64,000 bases of DNA from Corynebacterium sp. p3-SID1056 (GTDB taxonomy: Bacteria; Actinomycetota; Actinomycetes; Mycobacteriales; Mycobacteriaceae). The notes under the pieces are model-generated. The model saw only the letters and a program-made list of their open reading frames with translations. It ran no database searches and was not told the origin of the DNA. Both the position numbers and the translations under genes were made by a program. Positions 9,046-18,100 of the stretch are shown in pieces. The first letter of the stretch is position 1; every line of letters starts with the position of its first letter. The stretch lies in contig NZ_JALXXL010000009.1 in assembly GCF_025152525.1 (NCBI RefSeq), positions 1 to 64,000 of the forward strand, in the 5' to 3' direction.

Positions 9046-9488
9046 TACTGTGCCACCTGCTTAAACTCGTAGGTTTCCGGCTTCTGAGCAGCGTACGGGT
9101 GCTCATCGCCGACGAAGACGTGCAGCTTCTTGATGGACTGACGGGAAAGCTTGTTGTGCGGCATCATGCCCTTCACAGCCTCCTCGATCACGCGGTCCGG
9201 ACGCTCGTCCAGCGCGCGGCCCAGGGTCATGGACTTCAGACCACCCGGGTAGCCGGAGTGGCGGTAACGCATCTCGCGATCGCGCTTGTTGGAGGAGATG
9301 TGGATCTTGTCGGCGTTGATCACGATAACGTGATCGCCGGTGTCGACGTTCGGTGCGAACTGCGGCTTGTGCTTGCCACGCAGGATGTCAGCTGCGGTGG
9401 AAGCGAGCTTGCCCAGCACCACGTCGGTTGCGTCGATGACGTACCACTTACGGGTAATGTCACCGCTCTTCGGGTGGTAAGTAGACAT
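9045..9488 (-). CDS. rplM: 50S ribosomal protein L13
   Basis: L13 is an early-assembly protein of the large subunit that binds 23S rRNA. The 147-residue length and the motifs [16 protein letters not shown] and KMxPHNKLS-like [10 protein letters not shown] identify it. The start has AGGAGT upstream. It is the first gene of a two-gene operon with rpsI and is the housekeeping flank of the ESX-4 locus. Confidence 0.98.
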   Translation of the reverse strand: MSTYHPKSGDITRKWYVIDATDVVLGKLASTAADILRGKHKPQFAPNVDTGDHVIVINADKIHISSNKRDREMRYRHSGYPGGLKSMTLGRALDERPDRVIEEAVKGMMPHNKLSRQSIKKLHVFVGDEHPYAAQKPETYEFKQVAQ

Positions 9489-9616
9489 GCATGACTCCTT
9501 AAAGTCTGTCTAGATGGCTGCCGGCCATAGCTTTTGCGCCCACACTCCCAACGGCGGCCGGTGGAGACCCGATGGGCGTGGCGCCAACCAAAGTTGGCAG
9601 GACACACAGGGGCATA

Positions 9617-9645
9617 AGCTTACGCGAAGTCCGGCCCAGCTCCAA
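9617..9645 (-). promoter_or_regulatory. probable rplM-rpsI promoter
   Basis: Read on the minus strand, TTGGAG (9645-9640), a 17-base spacer and TAAGCT (9622-9617) form a plausible sigma-A promoter, giving a leader of about 120 bases before rplM. The remainder of the 9489-9870 gap shows no gene; short open frames on both strands there lack ribosome binding sites. Confidence 0.45.
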
Positions 9646-9870
9646 AAAGGGCTTTCGCTTGCCGACGCCGCGCTGTCCCCGCAGTACCTCAACCTCATTG
9701 CAGACAGCCCAACGCCGCCGCGGGATCCCCCAATCCCAACGGCGGCGCCGAAGCTATGATCACTCACAAACAATCGCATTGGTGTGTACCCGCGCTACCT
9801 CCCCCGCAGCAGCGCAAGTAATTGGCCTCACCTCCTTTCTACGTTTCCAGCCCGGTGAACAGTCAAGGCG

Positions 9871-10155
9871 CTAGCCCCAGCTATTCGCCGCGGCGTTGTT
9901 GACTGCGTGCATGGTGTTGTTGCCGTCTTCAACGGTGTTGGCGATCTGGTTGAGGATCTCGTTGAGGTCGGCGGCGGCCTGGTCCCACTTGGCTTGGTGC
10001 GCCATGTAGCTGGTGGCCGCCTCGCCTTCCCAGGTCTGGGTCATCGGGCGGATGACCTCCTTGAGCTCACTCAGCTGGCCGTTGATGTTGGCCGCGGAGC
10101 TGCGGATGTCTTGTGCCGTGTTGCCGATCTGGCCGAAGTCGTACTTGATGTGCAT
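9871..10155 (-). CDS. esxT: WXG100 protein EsxT-like, ESX-4 substrate
   Basis: A 94-residue all-helical protein with the WXG turn in TWEGEAA (Trp about 42), the size and layout of WXG100 proteins exported as helical-hairpin heterodimers. It lies next to rplM and downstream of a second WXG100 gene, the arrangement of esxT and esxU in mycobacterial ESX-4. The end (NNAAANSWG) lacks an obvious YxxxD/E export motif, so its partner may carry the signal. The ATG is preceded by AAAGGA. The gap to esxU is 36 bases, indicating one transcript. Confidence 0.9.
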   Translation of the reverse strand: MHIKYDFGQIGNTAQDIRSSAANINGQLSELKEVIRPMTQTWEGEAATSYMAHQAKWDQAAADLNEILNQIANTVEDGNNTMHAVNNAAANSWG

Positions 10156-10191
10156 GTCAGCGGTGTCCTTTCGGTGCGTGTGATTGCGTGG

Positions 10192-10509
10192 TTACAGGGC
10201 CAGGCCGGCGGAGCCGGAGAGGCTGTCCAGGTTCTCGGTCGTGGAGACGTCGGCGTGTTCGTAGTGCTTGGCGTTGTCGCGGATGTTGTGCGAGATGTCC
10301 GTCAGCGCCTCCGTCAGTCGGCGCTGGGCATCGTCATAACGTGCCATCAAGCCGTCGAAGCTGCGCTGCGCGCTGCCCTGCCAGAACGTGCGGACAGACT
10401 CTGCGACCCCCTGAATGCGTTCGATTTCACGGTTGACGTCGGCGTTGACGTTGTCAGCGTGGTCGGCCGTGGAGCGCATCACATCGGCTTCGGTCTGAAA
10501 ATTGCTCAT
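10192..10509 (-). CDS. esxU: WXG100 protein EsxU-like, ESX-4 substrate partner
   Basis: A 105-residue helical protein with the WXG turn in FWQGSAQ (Trp about 43). After the second helix comes HYEHADVST, where Y-x-x-x-D (YEHAD) fits the YxxxD/E type VII export signal recognised by EccC; the short tail is Ser/Gly-rich. It should pair with EsxT. The first ATG follows GGGGGAAC. Upstream (10510-10633) is a small hairpin, ACCGCC-GGT-GGCGGT at 10557-10571, that could act in a leader or as an attenuator after the Rv3446c-type gene. Confidence 0.9.
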   Translation of the reverse strand: MSNFQTEADVMRSTADHADNVNADVNREIERIQGVAESVRTFWQGSAQRSFDGLMARYDDAQRRLTEALTDISHNIRDNAKHYEHADVSTTENLDSLSGSAGLAL

Positions 10510-10633
10510 GGTTCCCCCTCGTAGAATGCGTGGAATATGTCTGGTTGCAAACAGTGACCGCCGGTGGCGGTTTCCCGTTCATATATTGGACGCAGTGAAA
10601 CGCCCTGCGGTTCCCTCACAGGCGAAAAAACTT

Positions 10634-11605
10634 TTAACCTTCCAAGGCAACCACCCCCTCCTCCCCTTCTGAGCTGCGCTTTTCCGGCGCATAGCGGGCG
10701 GAATTCATCGCCATCGTGCACGTAGCTTGCTGCACCTTGGTGGGTGCATTCCGCGTGTGGCACCCAACCGAGAGCTGCACGGCACCGTCCGGCCACGTCT
10801 TCCACAGCGCCTGCGAGCCGTCCGCTGCGCGCTCGAGGTAGGTCACGGAGTGTCCATCGGTGCCCACCAGCTCCACCTCCGGGTCGCGCTCGATGTCTGC
10901 GCGCAACTGTTCGGCGAGCGCCTGGGCGGGTACGTTGTAGCGCTCGTCCACGCTCAGCTGCAGGCGGAAGTCAGGGTCGGGGCCGACGGCGCGCCACATG
11001 TCGCCGTCCTCCTCAATGGTGAACCCTGCCGGCAGTTGCACGCTCAGCCCTTCTTTTGCGAGCACTTCCGGTTCTGGTTCTGGTGCAACTGAGCTCGACT
11101 CAACGGGAGCCACCTCGTCGGCGGCTTCCTGGATGGTCTCAGGGCCGTTGCCGTGGGCGTCGTGAAGCGAAGGCCCGAACGTCCACCACAGGGCGGCCGC
11201 GCAGGCGGCGGCGACCACCACGACGAGGCCGACGATGAGCCACCCGCCCCGGTCCGATTCGTGGGCCTCGGAATTGTCAGCGCGCGGGCGCGCAACCGGC
11301 AGCGGGCCCGGCACGGCAGGCATCGTGGTGGTGGGTGTCTCGTCGCTGGGGAGCTCGGCGGTGAGGTGGATGCCGTAGTCCGCGAGCGCCTGGTCAATGA
11401 GTCGCACCGCCTGCTCCTTGGCGATGAGATGCACGTGCGCGCCGTGAGGCTCGTCGCCAAAGACGCTGCGGATAAAGCTCGCGATCTCCAAAGGTGTCGG
11501 CGCATCACAGCGGCGCAGGTTGGCGGCCCCGGAAAACACGGTGACACTCTCGGTGACGCGCACCTGCAGGGTGGCTGTGTCGTGGGTAGTCTCAGCGCGG
11601 GTCAT
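10634..11605 (-). CDS. type VII secretion-associated protein, Rv3446c family
   Basis: A 323-residue protein found in ESX-4 loci between the esx genes and eccC. The N-terminal ~120 residues are cytosolic, one membrane helix lies near residues 122-145 (WLIVGLVVVVAAACAAALWW), and the outer domain ends in the conserved region with LSVGCHTR and CTMAMNSAR, whose two Cys may pair. Its exact role in the secretion machine is not established. The start overlaps the eccC stop by four bases (ATGA), so the two are translationally coupled. Confidence 0.85.
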   Translation of the reverse strand: MTRAETTHDTATLQVRVTESVTVFSGAANLRRCDAPTPLEIASFIRSVFGDEPHGAHVHLIAKEQAVRLIDQALADYGIHLTAELPSDETPTTTMPAVPGPLPVARPRADNSEAHESDRGGWLIVGLVVVVAAACAAALWWTFGPSLHDAHGNGPETIQEAADEVAPVESSSVAPEPEPEVLAKEGLSVQLPAGFTIEEDGDMWRAVGPDPDFRLQLSVDERYNVPAQALAEQLRADIERDPEVELVGTDGHSVTYLERAADGSQALWKTWPDGAVQLSVGCHTRNAPTKVQQATCTMAMNSARYAPEKRSSEGEEGVVALEG

Positions 11606-14600
11606 AGGGATGCTCCTTCCTCATAGGGCGCGCACAATTGCACGGTGCCTTGCACAGACCCGGCCTGCACGAGTGTTGCGCGGCCGGGGGCCTGCGGCTT
11701 CGGCTTCACACCGAACAGCGCCCCCTCCTCGCGGGTGCCGTCCATGATGAGCACGTCCGGGTGGGTGTCCTTGAGCGCGCCGAGGAAGCCGCCGAACATC
11801 GCGCGCGCCACCCCGCCGAACTTGCGGGCGGCAACCACGTGCAGGCCGATGTCGCGCGCGTGCGGCAACAGCGCTATCACTTCGCGCAAGTGTTCCTCGC
11901 CGACGAGCTCGAGGTCGTCGATGACGAGGTAGATGTCGGGGCCTGACCACCAGGAGCGCTCGGCAAGCTGGGCGGGCGTCACCTCCGCGCCGGGCAGCCG
12001 CTCGCGCATCGTGGTCACCAGCGCGCGCAGCGCCTCGGCAATCGCGGTGGACGAGGCGGCGTAGGCGGCGGTCATCTCTTCGGCGGCGCGCCCGAGGTGG
12101 GCCCGGCGCGGGTCGCAGATGACCATGCGGGCCTCTGCGCGCCCCATCGCCTCAATCGCGGTGATGGCGCTGGCGATCACGGTAGATTTTCCGGCCCCGC
12201 CGGCCCCTATGGCCAGCAGGTGCCCGGATTGGCTGTGCAGTGGTGCCAGCCGCGGCCCGCCGATACCGATCGGCAGCTCGTGCGGTTGCTCGGACAGCAG
12301 CTCCGCGGTGCGCACGTGGGCGGGCAGCACTTTGAGCTTCGGCACCGGCTGCTGCCCTGCGGCGGTGGCGGCGATGTGCGCAAGGTCCTGCGCGTTCGCG
12401 TGCGCGAACAGCAAGTGCGTGCCGTCTGGGGTCAGTCCGTGGCCCGGCTTCGCGGGCAGCTTCTGCTGCAGTTTGCGGTCGATGAGCGAGTCCATCGGTT
12501 CGGTCAGGTGCAGCTCGTAGCGGGTGCCGATGAGGTCGCGCACGTTCGGCCGGATCGCGTTCCAGCGCTGCGTCGTCACCACCAGGTGCACCCCGGCCGC
12601 AGGCCCCTCGGAGGCGATGCGCGCCAGCGGCTCCTTCAGGTCCTCGAATTTGGAGTCGGGTGCGCACAGGGTGTGCCAGCCGTCGAGAAGCAGCAGCGTG
12701 TGCTTCTCGACGCCCCGCTGCCCCTCCCCCGCGTCCAACAGCTCCACCACTTCATCGACGACGCGGCGCACGCGCTCCTCGTCCGTTCGCAGCGCGATGC
12801 CAGCGACGTGCGGGAGCCGCTCAAGGTCGTCGAGGCCACCCGAGCCCGCGTCGATGCCGTAGATGGCGAGCTGGTCGGTTGTGTGCGCAAGCGCCAGCGC
12901 CGCCGCGATCGTGCGCAGCGCGGCGGACTTGCCGGTCTGCGGCCCGCCCGCGATCGCGATGTGGCCGCCGGCTGTGCCGAGATCAATGAGCAGCGGATCC
13001 TGGCGCTGGCGATAGGGCAGGTCGATAAGGCCAACCGGCGCGGTGAGCGGCGCGGCCTTCGGCACGTCGGAACTTACCGTGTGCAGCGCGAGCGTATCCG
13101 GCAGCGGCGGCAGCCACACCTGGTGCGCACGCATCCCGTCCGCTGCGGCAAGCTCGCCCGCCTTGTCCACGATCGCTGCAAAGGTCGTGCTCGTCTCCAC
13201 GGTTTCAACCGTGTCCACTGTGTCCACCGCCTCCGCTTCGGCGGCTGCCGTCTCCCACCCGTGGAACGGGCGCACTGCCGGGGCCTCCGCACTACCGCGC
13301 GCCGCGACGCGCCGGGTCAGCGGGCCGGAGACGTAGGAGGCGCGGAAGCGCACTAAGTCCGGCGAGCCCGCCTTGAGAAAGCCCGAGCCGGGTTCGCCCG
13401 GCAGCTCGTAGGCATCCGGCACGCCGAGAACCTGGCGCGACTCGCCGGCGGAGAAGGTCTTCAGACCGATCCGGTACGACAGGTGCGAATCCAGCCCGCG
13501 CAGTTTGCCCTCTTCTAAGCGCTGGGAGGCCAAAAGCAGGTGCACCCCGAGCGAGCGGCCGAGCCTGCCCACGGCGACGAACAGCTCCGCGAAGTGCGGG
13601 TGTTGGGTGAGCAGCTCGGAGAACTCGTCGACAATGATCACCAGCGCCGGCAGCGGGTCGAGCGCCTCGCCGCGCAGGCGGGCGGCGGTGTAGTCGGTGA
13701 TATTCGCGTAGTTACCGGCGGTGCGCAGCAGCTCTTGACGACGGTGCATCTCCCCCGAGATCGCGTCATACATGCGTTCGACCAGCACGGCCTCGTCTTC
13801 CAAGTTGGTGATCACCGCCGCGGTGTGCGGCAGCCCCTCGCAGCCCAAGAAGGTCGCCCCGCCCTTGAAGTCGACGAGCACCAGGTTGATCTCCTCCGGT
13901 GAATGCGTGGCCACAAGTGCCGCGACCAGGCTTTTGAGCAGCTCGGACTTCCCGGACCCCGTCGCCCCGATGCACAGCCCGTGCGGGCCCATACCGCCGT
14001 GGGCGGCTTCTTTGAGGTCCAGGTAGACGGGCTCGCCCTCGGGCGTGGCGCCGATCGGCACCGTCAAGCGCTGGCGCGTGCCCTCCCGGCCCGGCCACAT
14101 GGCGGCCGCATCGAGCGCGTCCACATCGTCGATGCCCAGCATGGCGAGCAGGTCGCCCCCGGTCTTGCGCGCGCTGCTGGTGCCAGTGGGGCGTCGGTAA
14201 AAGGCCAAATGGCGCGCGATCAACGCCGCCTCCTCCGCACTGAACGGGTCGGGCACGCCCAGGTACTCGCGGCCCGACTCGGTGACCGCGGCCAGCTCTT
14301 CGGCACACACGACGTGGAAGGCGTGCTCGCTGACAAAGGCGTCCGGGTCCTCATCCACCGTGATCACGCAGTCGGCGGTGGCGTGCGCGGGCGCGAACGC
14401 AGCATCGTCGGCACCCCGGCGCGCCTGCGCAACCACGACGCGGAACTGGGCGCGTTCCGGCTCGCGGGTGTGCGGCAGCCACTTCGCCCAGGGCATTGCC
14501 GCGTGCTCCAGCTCAAGACCGACCGTCTCCGGGCCGTGGAAGAAGGCCAGCTGCGCGACCACGGCGCTCGCCACGTCGTGGGCGCGCGGGCCCGCGAGCG

Positions 14601-15252
14601 TCACCGCGGGGAAGGCACCCAGCTGCACCACGATCGGCATCCCGGGCACCGTGCCCACCGCCGCGACCGCCCGGCGCAAGCTCACCGCGCACACCGGGTC
14701 GAGGTCCTCCGGTGAGCCAGGATCGTCCACCTCCACCGGCGTGCACAGCGCCATCGCGCCTGTGCCAAGGCGTACCTGCAGCGACTCCGCCGTGCCCGCG
14801 CCGCGCTCCCACACCCGGGCGCTGTCCACCCCGGTGAGCAGCATCGCCGGTTCCGGGTGCAGGTAGGAAAAGTGAGCGCGCTGCTTGACCGCGTTGGCCC
14901 GCGCCCGTTTCGTCAGCGCATCGAGGTGGCGCAGGTAGACCCGGCGCGTTTCATCGATATCGCTCTGCTGCTCCTGCGGCTGGAACATGGCGATGAGCCC
15001 GAAGGCCATCATCAGCGGGAAGACCAGCATCATCGGCCCCATCGCCCTGCCGGAAAGCAGCATGAGCGCCATGACCGCGCCGACGGCCACCATCATCACG
15101 ATCGGCAGCAGGATACGAAACAGTGGCAGCGGCTGGTGCTTCTGTGCATTGGGCACGGCCTCTGCGCGCAGTGCGCCGCTGGGCAGCGGCGGGGCGTCGG
15201 CAAGCTGCATGCGCGTGGGCACGAGTACCGGATTGTGGTCGACTCCAAGCAC
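11602..15252 (-). CDS. eccC: type VII secretion FtsK/SpoIIIE-type ATPase EccC
   Basis: The motor and substrate receptor of ESX-4. The 1216-residue single chain has two membrane helices (about 43-92) and three ATPase domains. Walker A motifs: GATGSGKS (429-436), GPQTGKSA (770-777) and GAGGAGKS (1016-1023); Walker B segments: LVIIVDEF (537-544), LLLLDGWH (853-860) and YLVIDDLE (1108-1115). The third domain usually binds the export signal of the WXG100 dimer. The start is GTG with AGGGGGGA upstream. It is divergent from eccD and heads the minus-strand half of the locus (eccC, Rv3446c-type, esxU, esxT). In some ESX systems this protein is split in two; here it is fused. Confidence 0.97.
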   Translation of the reverse strand: MLGVDHNPVLVPTRMQLADAPPLPSGALRAEAVPNAQKHQPLPLFRILLPIVMMVAVGAVMALMLLSGRAMGPMMLVFPLMMAFGLIAMFQPQEQQSDIDETRRVYLRHLDALTKRARANAVKQRAHFSYLHPEPAMLLTGVDSARVWERGAGTAESLQVRLGTGAMALCTPVEVDDPGSPEDLDPVCAVSLRRAVAAVGTVPGMPIVVQLGAFPAVTLAGPRAHDVASAVVAQLAFFHGPETVGLELEHAAMPWAKWLPHTREPERAQFRVVVAQARRGADDAAFAPAHATADCVITVDEDPDAFVSEHAFHVVCAEELAAVTESGREYLGVPDPFSAEEAALIARHLAFYRRPTGTSSARKTGGDLLAMLGIDDVDALDAAAMWPGREGTRQRLTVPIGATPEGEPVYLDLKEAAHGGMGPHGLCIGATGSGKSELLKSLVAALVATHSPEEINLVLVDFKGGATFLGCEGLPHTAAVITNLEDEAVLVERMYDAISGEMHRRQELLRTAGNYANITDYTAARLRGEALDPLPALVIIVDEFSELLTQHPHFAELFVAVGRLGRSLGVHLLLASQRLEEGKLRGLDSHLSYRIGLKTFSAGESRQVLGVPDAYELPGEPGSGFLKAGSPDLVRFRASYVSGPLTRRVAARGSAEAPAVRPFHGWETAAAEAEAVDTVDTVETVETSTTFAAIVDKAGELAAADGMRAHQVWLPPLPDTLALHTVSSDVPKAAPLTAPVGLIDLPYRQRQDPLLIDLGTAGGHIAIAGGPQTGKSAALRTIAAALALAHTTDQLAIYGIDAGSGGLDDLERLPHVAGIALRTDEERVRRVVDEVVELLDAGEGQRGVEKHTLLLLDGWHTLCAPDSKFEDLKEPLARIASEGPAAGVHLVVTTQRWNAIRPNVRDLIGTRYELHLTEPMDSLIDRKLQQKLPAKPGHGLTPDGTHLLFAHANAQDLAHIAATAAGQQPVPKLKVLPAHVRTAELLSEQPHELPIGIGGPRLAPLHSQSGHLLAIGAGGAGKSTVIASAITAIEAMGRAEARMVICDPRRAHLGRAAEEMTAAYAASSTAIAEALRALVTTMRERLPGAEVTPAQLAERSWWSGPDIYLVIDDLELVGEEHLREVIALLPHARDIGLHVVAARKFGGVARAMFGGFLGALKDTHPDVLIMDGTREEGALFGVKPKPQAPGRATLVQAGSVQGTVQLCAPYEEGASL

Positions 15253-15397
15253 GAAAAAATCCCCCCTGGTATGCCACAGCCGCTAGTTCCCCCGAACCAG
15301 ACTCATCGAGCTGTGGACGTGCCCGGCAGTTTACGCCATACTTGGAACCACCGCGCGGCAATTGGGGGTCCGCGCCCACACATTTCGGGGGTTTTCC
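15253..15397. promoter_or_regulatory. divergent promoter region eccC / eccD
   Basis: This 145-bp gap separates the two divergent halves of the ESX-4 locus and must hold both promoters. For eccD, TGGACG, a 17-base spacer and CATACT (-10 at about 15339-15344) is a candidate. No strong minus-strand match was found by eye. Confidence 0.35.
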
Positions 15398-16714
15398 TTG
15401 GTAGCTACATCTGCCCATCACATTGTTCGCATGACCGTGCGTGTTTCCGCCGTGTCCTTCCACCGCGACATCGATCTCACACTTCCCACGTCATCCACCT
15501 TCGCGGAAGTCCTGCCTGAGCTGGCCACATTTATCGACCTACCGCGCATCCACCGCCCCTGGGAGGCCACCACCGTCGGCGGCGCGCCGCTGGATATGCA
15601 CACCCCGCTGCACAAGCTCAAGCTTCGCGACGGTGCCGTGACCGTCCTTCGCCCCCAAGAGTCAATCGAGCCGCCCGTGGTGCGCGACGCCGCCGAATCG
15701 CTTGCCGCGGCGGCGGTTGATACCCGCGACACCACGGGTCTTGCCCACCTGGCCAGCTTCGCCGGGGTGTGTGCGCTCACGGTCCTCGCCGGGATGTTCA
15801 CCTCCCTTGCCGTAGCACTCGGTATAGGCGCGCTCGCCCTCTTCGCGCTTGCGGTGCTGTCGCGCTCGAGCGCGGTGTATGCCCCGCTGCCGGGCGTTGC
15901 GGCCATCGCTGTGGCCTGTTGGGTCGCAGGTCTGCCCGGGGCGTGGGAGTCTGTCGATGTCGCGCTCGGCGTCTTCGCGGGTGCCGCCACCGCCTGCGCG
16001 CTCGTCCTACTCGGCGCAGTGCTGGGGCTGGCCGGGACGTTCGCCGCCGCGTGCACCGTGACGCTGAGCGTCCTGCTCAGCATCGGTGCCTGCGGAGTGT
16101 GGCTGCCGAGTGCGCAGGCTCCGGCGGCGCTCACGGTGCTCGCCGGGCTGCTCACCGTCCTGTCCACCCCGGCTGTGGCCACCCGCGCCGCAGGCCTGAA
16201 GGTCCCGCGCGTGCCCACCGCGGGCGAGGCTTTCGCGACTGCCGACGGCTACCAGCCGGATGTCGACGAGCGCAGCCAACGTGCGATCACGCTCGTCGCC
16301 GCCATCTCGTGCGCGGTGGCCGCCTGCATGCTCCCCGCGCTTTTCGCCACCTCCTGGGCTGGCGGGGCGTGGGCATGCGCGTTGAGCGTGTGTACCGCCG
16401 GAGCACTCGGCATCTACGCCACCCGCCACCACTACCCGGTGCCCCGGGCCGCGCTGGTCACCGCCGCCCTCGGCGCGGTGTGCGCGTGCGCGCTCGCGGT
16501 GGCGCGCACCGACCACCCGCACCCGGTGGCAATCGGGGTAGCGCTGCTGGCCACGCTTACCGCCGCGACCGCCGTGCTCTGGGTGGCCAAGGTCCCCGAG
16601 CTGGAGCCCACCACCGTGGTGTGGTTCGAGCGCGCCGAGACCGCCGCGATTATCGCAGCGCTCCCGCTCGCGCTCCACGTTGCAGGGCTCTTCGCACTGA
16701 TCCGGGGGCTGTGA
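15398..16714 (+). CDS. eccD: type VII secretion membrane channel protein EccD
   Basis: EccD forms the membrane vestibule of the ESX complex. The N-terminal ~80 residues are a ubiquitin-like domain (MTVRVSAVSFHRDIDL to GAVTVLRP), followed by about eleven hydrophobic helices between residues ~115 and the C-terminus, as in the family. Start is uncertain: TTG 15398 has GGGGG six bases upstream; ATG 15431, 11 codons later, fits the domain boundary but has no ribosome binding site. The stop lies two bases before the mycP ATG, so the two are co-transcribed. Confidence 0.93.
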   Translation: MVATSAHHIVRMTVRVSAVSFHRDIDLTLPTSSTFAEVLPELATFIDLPRIHRPWEATTVGGAPLDMHTPLHKLKLRDGAVTVLRPQESIEPPVVRDAAESLAAAAVDTRDTTGLAHLASFAGVCALTVLAGMFTSLAVALGIGALALFALAVLSRSSAVYAPLPGVAAIAVACWVAGLPGAWESVDVALGVFAGAATACALVLLGAVLGLAGTFAAACTVTLSVLLSIGACGVWLPSAQAPAALTVLAGLLTVLSTPAVATRAAGLKVPRVPTAGEAFATADGYQPDVDERSQRAITLVAAISCAVAACMLPALFATSWAGGAWACALSVCTAGALGIYATRHHYPVPRAALVTAALGAVCACALAVARTDHPHPVAIGVALLATLTAATAVLWVAKVPELEPTTVVWFERAETAAIIAALPLALHVAGLFALIRGL

Positions 16715-16716
16715 GC

Positions 16717-17901
16717 ATGAAACGTTTCACCGTCGGAGCCATGGCCGCGCTCCTGTGCGCCCCGCTGCCGCTTGCCGCCACGCACGCGCGTGCCCAGGAC
16801 TACGCCTGCGCCGTACCCGTCCACGCCAGCCCGCCGGCACCGCTGAGCGTGGACGAGCAGGCACGCCAGGCGCGCACCAACCCGGTCGACCGCGCGCACC
16901 GCTTCGCCACCGGCCGCGGGGTACGCATCGCCGTCATCGACACCGGTGTGCACCCGCACCCCGAGCTCAAACGCCTGACCCCGGGGCGCGACTTCGTGGA
17001 CCCCGACAACCCCGACCCGTTTGCCGACTGCGACTCGCACGGCACCGTCGTCGCGGGCATCATCGCCGGTAAAAACCACGGTATTGCCCCGGACGCGGAA
17101 CTCATCGCCATCCGCCAGACCTCCGCGCACTACCGCGACCGCGACAGCGACGACCCCAGCGCGGGCTCGCTGGCCACGCTTGCTCACGCCATCCACAACG
17201 CCATCGAGGAACGCGCCGATATCATCAACATCTCCGTCGTCTCCTGCCAACCGCCAAAGATCGCCGAGCGCATCGACACCCAGCCCTTAGACGAAGCCCT
17301 GGCGCGCGCCGAGGCCGAAGGCGTCCTGGTCGTCGCGGCGGCGGGCAACGAGTCCGGCGAGTGCACCCAGGGCGACACCGTCTTCCCCGCACACTCGCCC
17401 ACCGTGCTCGCCGTCGCCGCCCGCGAGGGCTCACACGACATCGCGGGCTACTCCATCCGCGTGCCGGGTCCGGCGCTGTCCGCGCAGGGCACGATGCCGC
17501 TCGCGCTAGCTTCCGACGGCACCGGCTTTGCCACAGGCACCCACAGCGACAACGGCCCCGCCCCGTACGCAGGCACGAGCTTCGCCGCCCCGGTTGTGAC
17601 CGGCACCGCGGCCCTGCTCATGCAGCGCTACCCGCACCTGCACCCCGCCGAAGTACGCGCGCACCTCTACGCCGCATCGCAGCCCAGCGGGGGCGCGCTC
17701 GATCCGCTCGCTGCTGTGACCCAGTTGCCGCCGGAGTCTTCCTCGGACGCGGAGCCACTGGCCCTGAAGCCGGCTGCCGAGGCGGTGTCGGCGTCGATAA
17801 GCAAGTTGGGCAACGTACTACTCGCGGCGGCGATGCTGGTGGTCTGCCTGTTCGCAGCCCCGCTGGTGCGCGCCCAGGTCGCGGGTCGCCGAGGTTCCTA
17901 A
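16717..17901 (+). CDS. mycP: type VII secretion-associated serine protease, mycosin
   Basis: A subtilisin-like protease anchored at the outer face of the membrane, needed for ESX complex stability and for processing of some substrates. The 394-residue product has a signal peptide (cleavage near ARAQ, residue 27), Asp75 in VIDTG, His108 in DSHGT, oxyanion Asn211 and Ser288 in GTSFAAP, then a C-terminal membrane helix (about 366-385). ATG 16717 has GGGGG eight bases upstream; a GTG two codons earlier overlaps the eccD stop and is the alternative. The last codons fall inside a repeated sequence that continues downstream. Confidence 0.96.
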   Translation: MKRFTVGAMAALLCAPLPLAATHARAQDYACAVPVHASPPAPLSVDEQARQARTNPVDRAHRFATGRGVRIAVIDTGVHPHPELKRLTPGRDFVDPDNPDPFADCDSHGTVVAGIIAGKNHGIAPDAELIAIRQTSAHYRDRDSDDPSAGSLATLAHAIHNAIEERADIINISVVSCQPPKIAERIDTQPLDEALARAEAEGVLVVAAAGNESGECTQGDTVFPAHSPTVLAVAAREGSHDIAGYSIRVPGPALSAQGTMPLALASDGTGFATGTHSDNGPAPYAGTSFAAPVVTGTAALLMQRYPHLHPAEVRAHLYAASQPSGGALDPLAAVTQLPPESSSDAEPLALKPAAEAVSASISKLGNVLLAAAMLVVCLFAAPLVRAQVAGRRGS

Positions 17902-18003
17902 ACGGGCTTCCTAAACGGAGCTAGCTCCATTTGGGCTAACCCCAGTTACAAAACCCCAGGTCGCAGGTCGCCGATCTTCCTAAATGGAGCTAGCTCCATT
18001 TGG
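17873..18003. repeat. imperfect direct repeat ending in a palindrome, two copies
   Basis: Two copies of a sequence beginning CCCAGGTCGC (17873 and 17955) each end in an almost or fully perfect 20-base palindrome: AAACGGAGCTAGCTCCATTT at 17913-17932 (one mismatched pair) and AAATGGAGCTAGCTCCATTT at 17982-18001 (perfect). The first copy also carries a 13-base internal duplication. The first copy starts inside mycP. The unit sits between convergent mycP and eccB and could form cruciforms, end transcripts or bind a dimeric regulator. Confidence 0.8.
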
Positions 18004-18100
18004 ACCAGCGCCGTCGGGTGTGCGCTGTCAGCCTTTTGCGACCGCGGAAGACCCCAAAACCGGCCCGACACTTCGGCACTAATTTGAGCCAAGTCAAGGC

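Noticed and set aside
12097..14866. Long plus-strand open frames across eccC
   Set aside because: Antisense to the ATPase domains; low-complexity Arg/Gly/His product.
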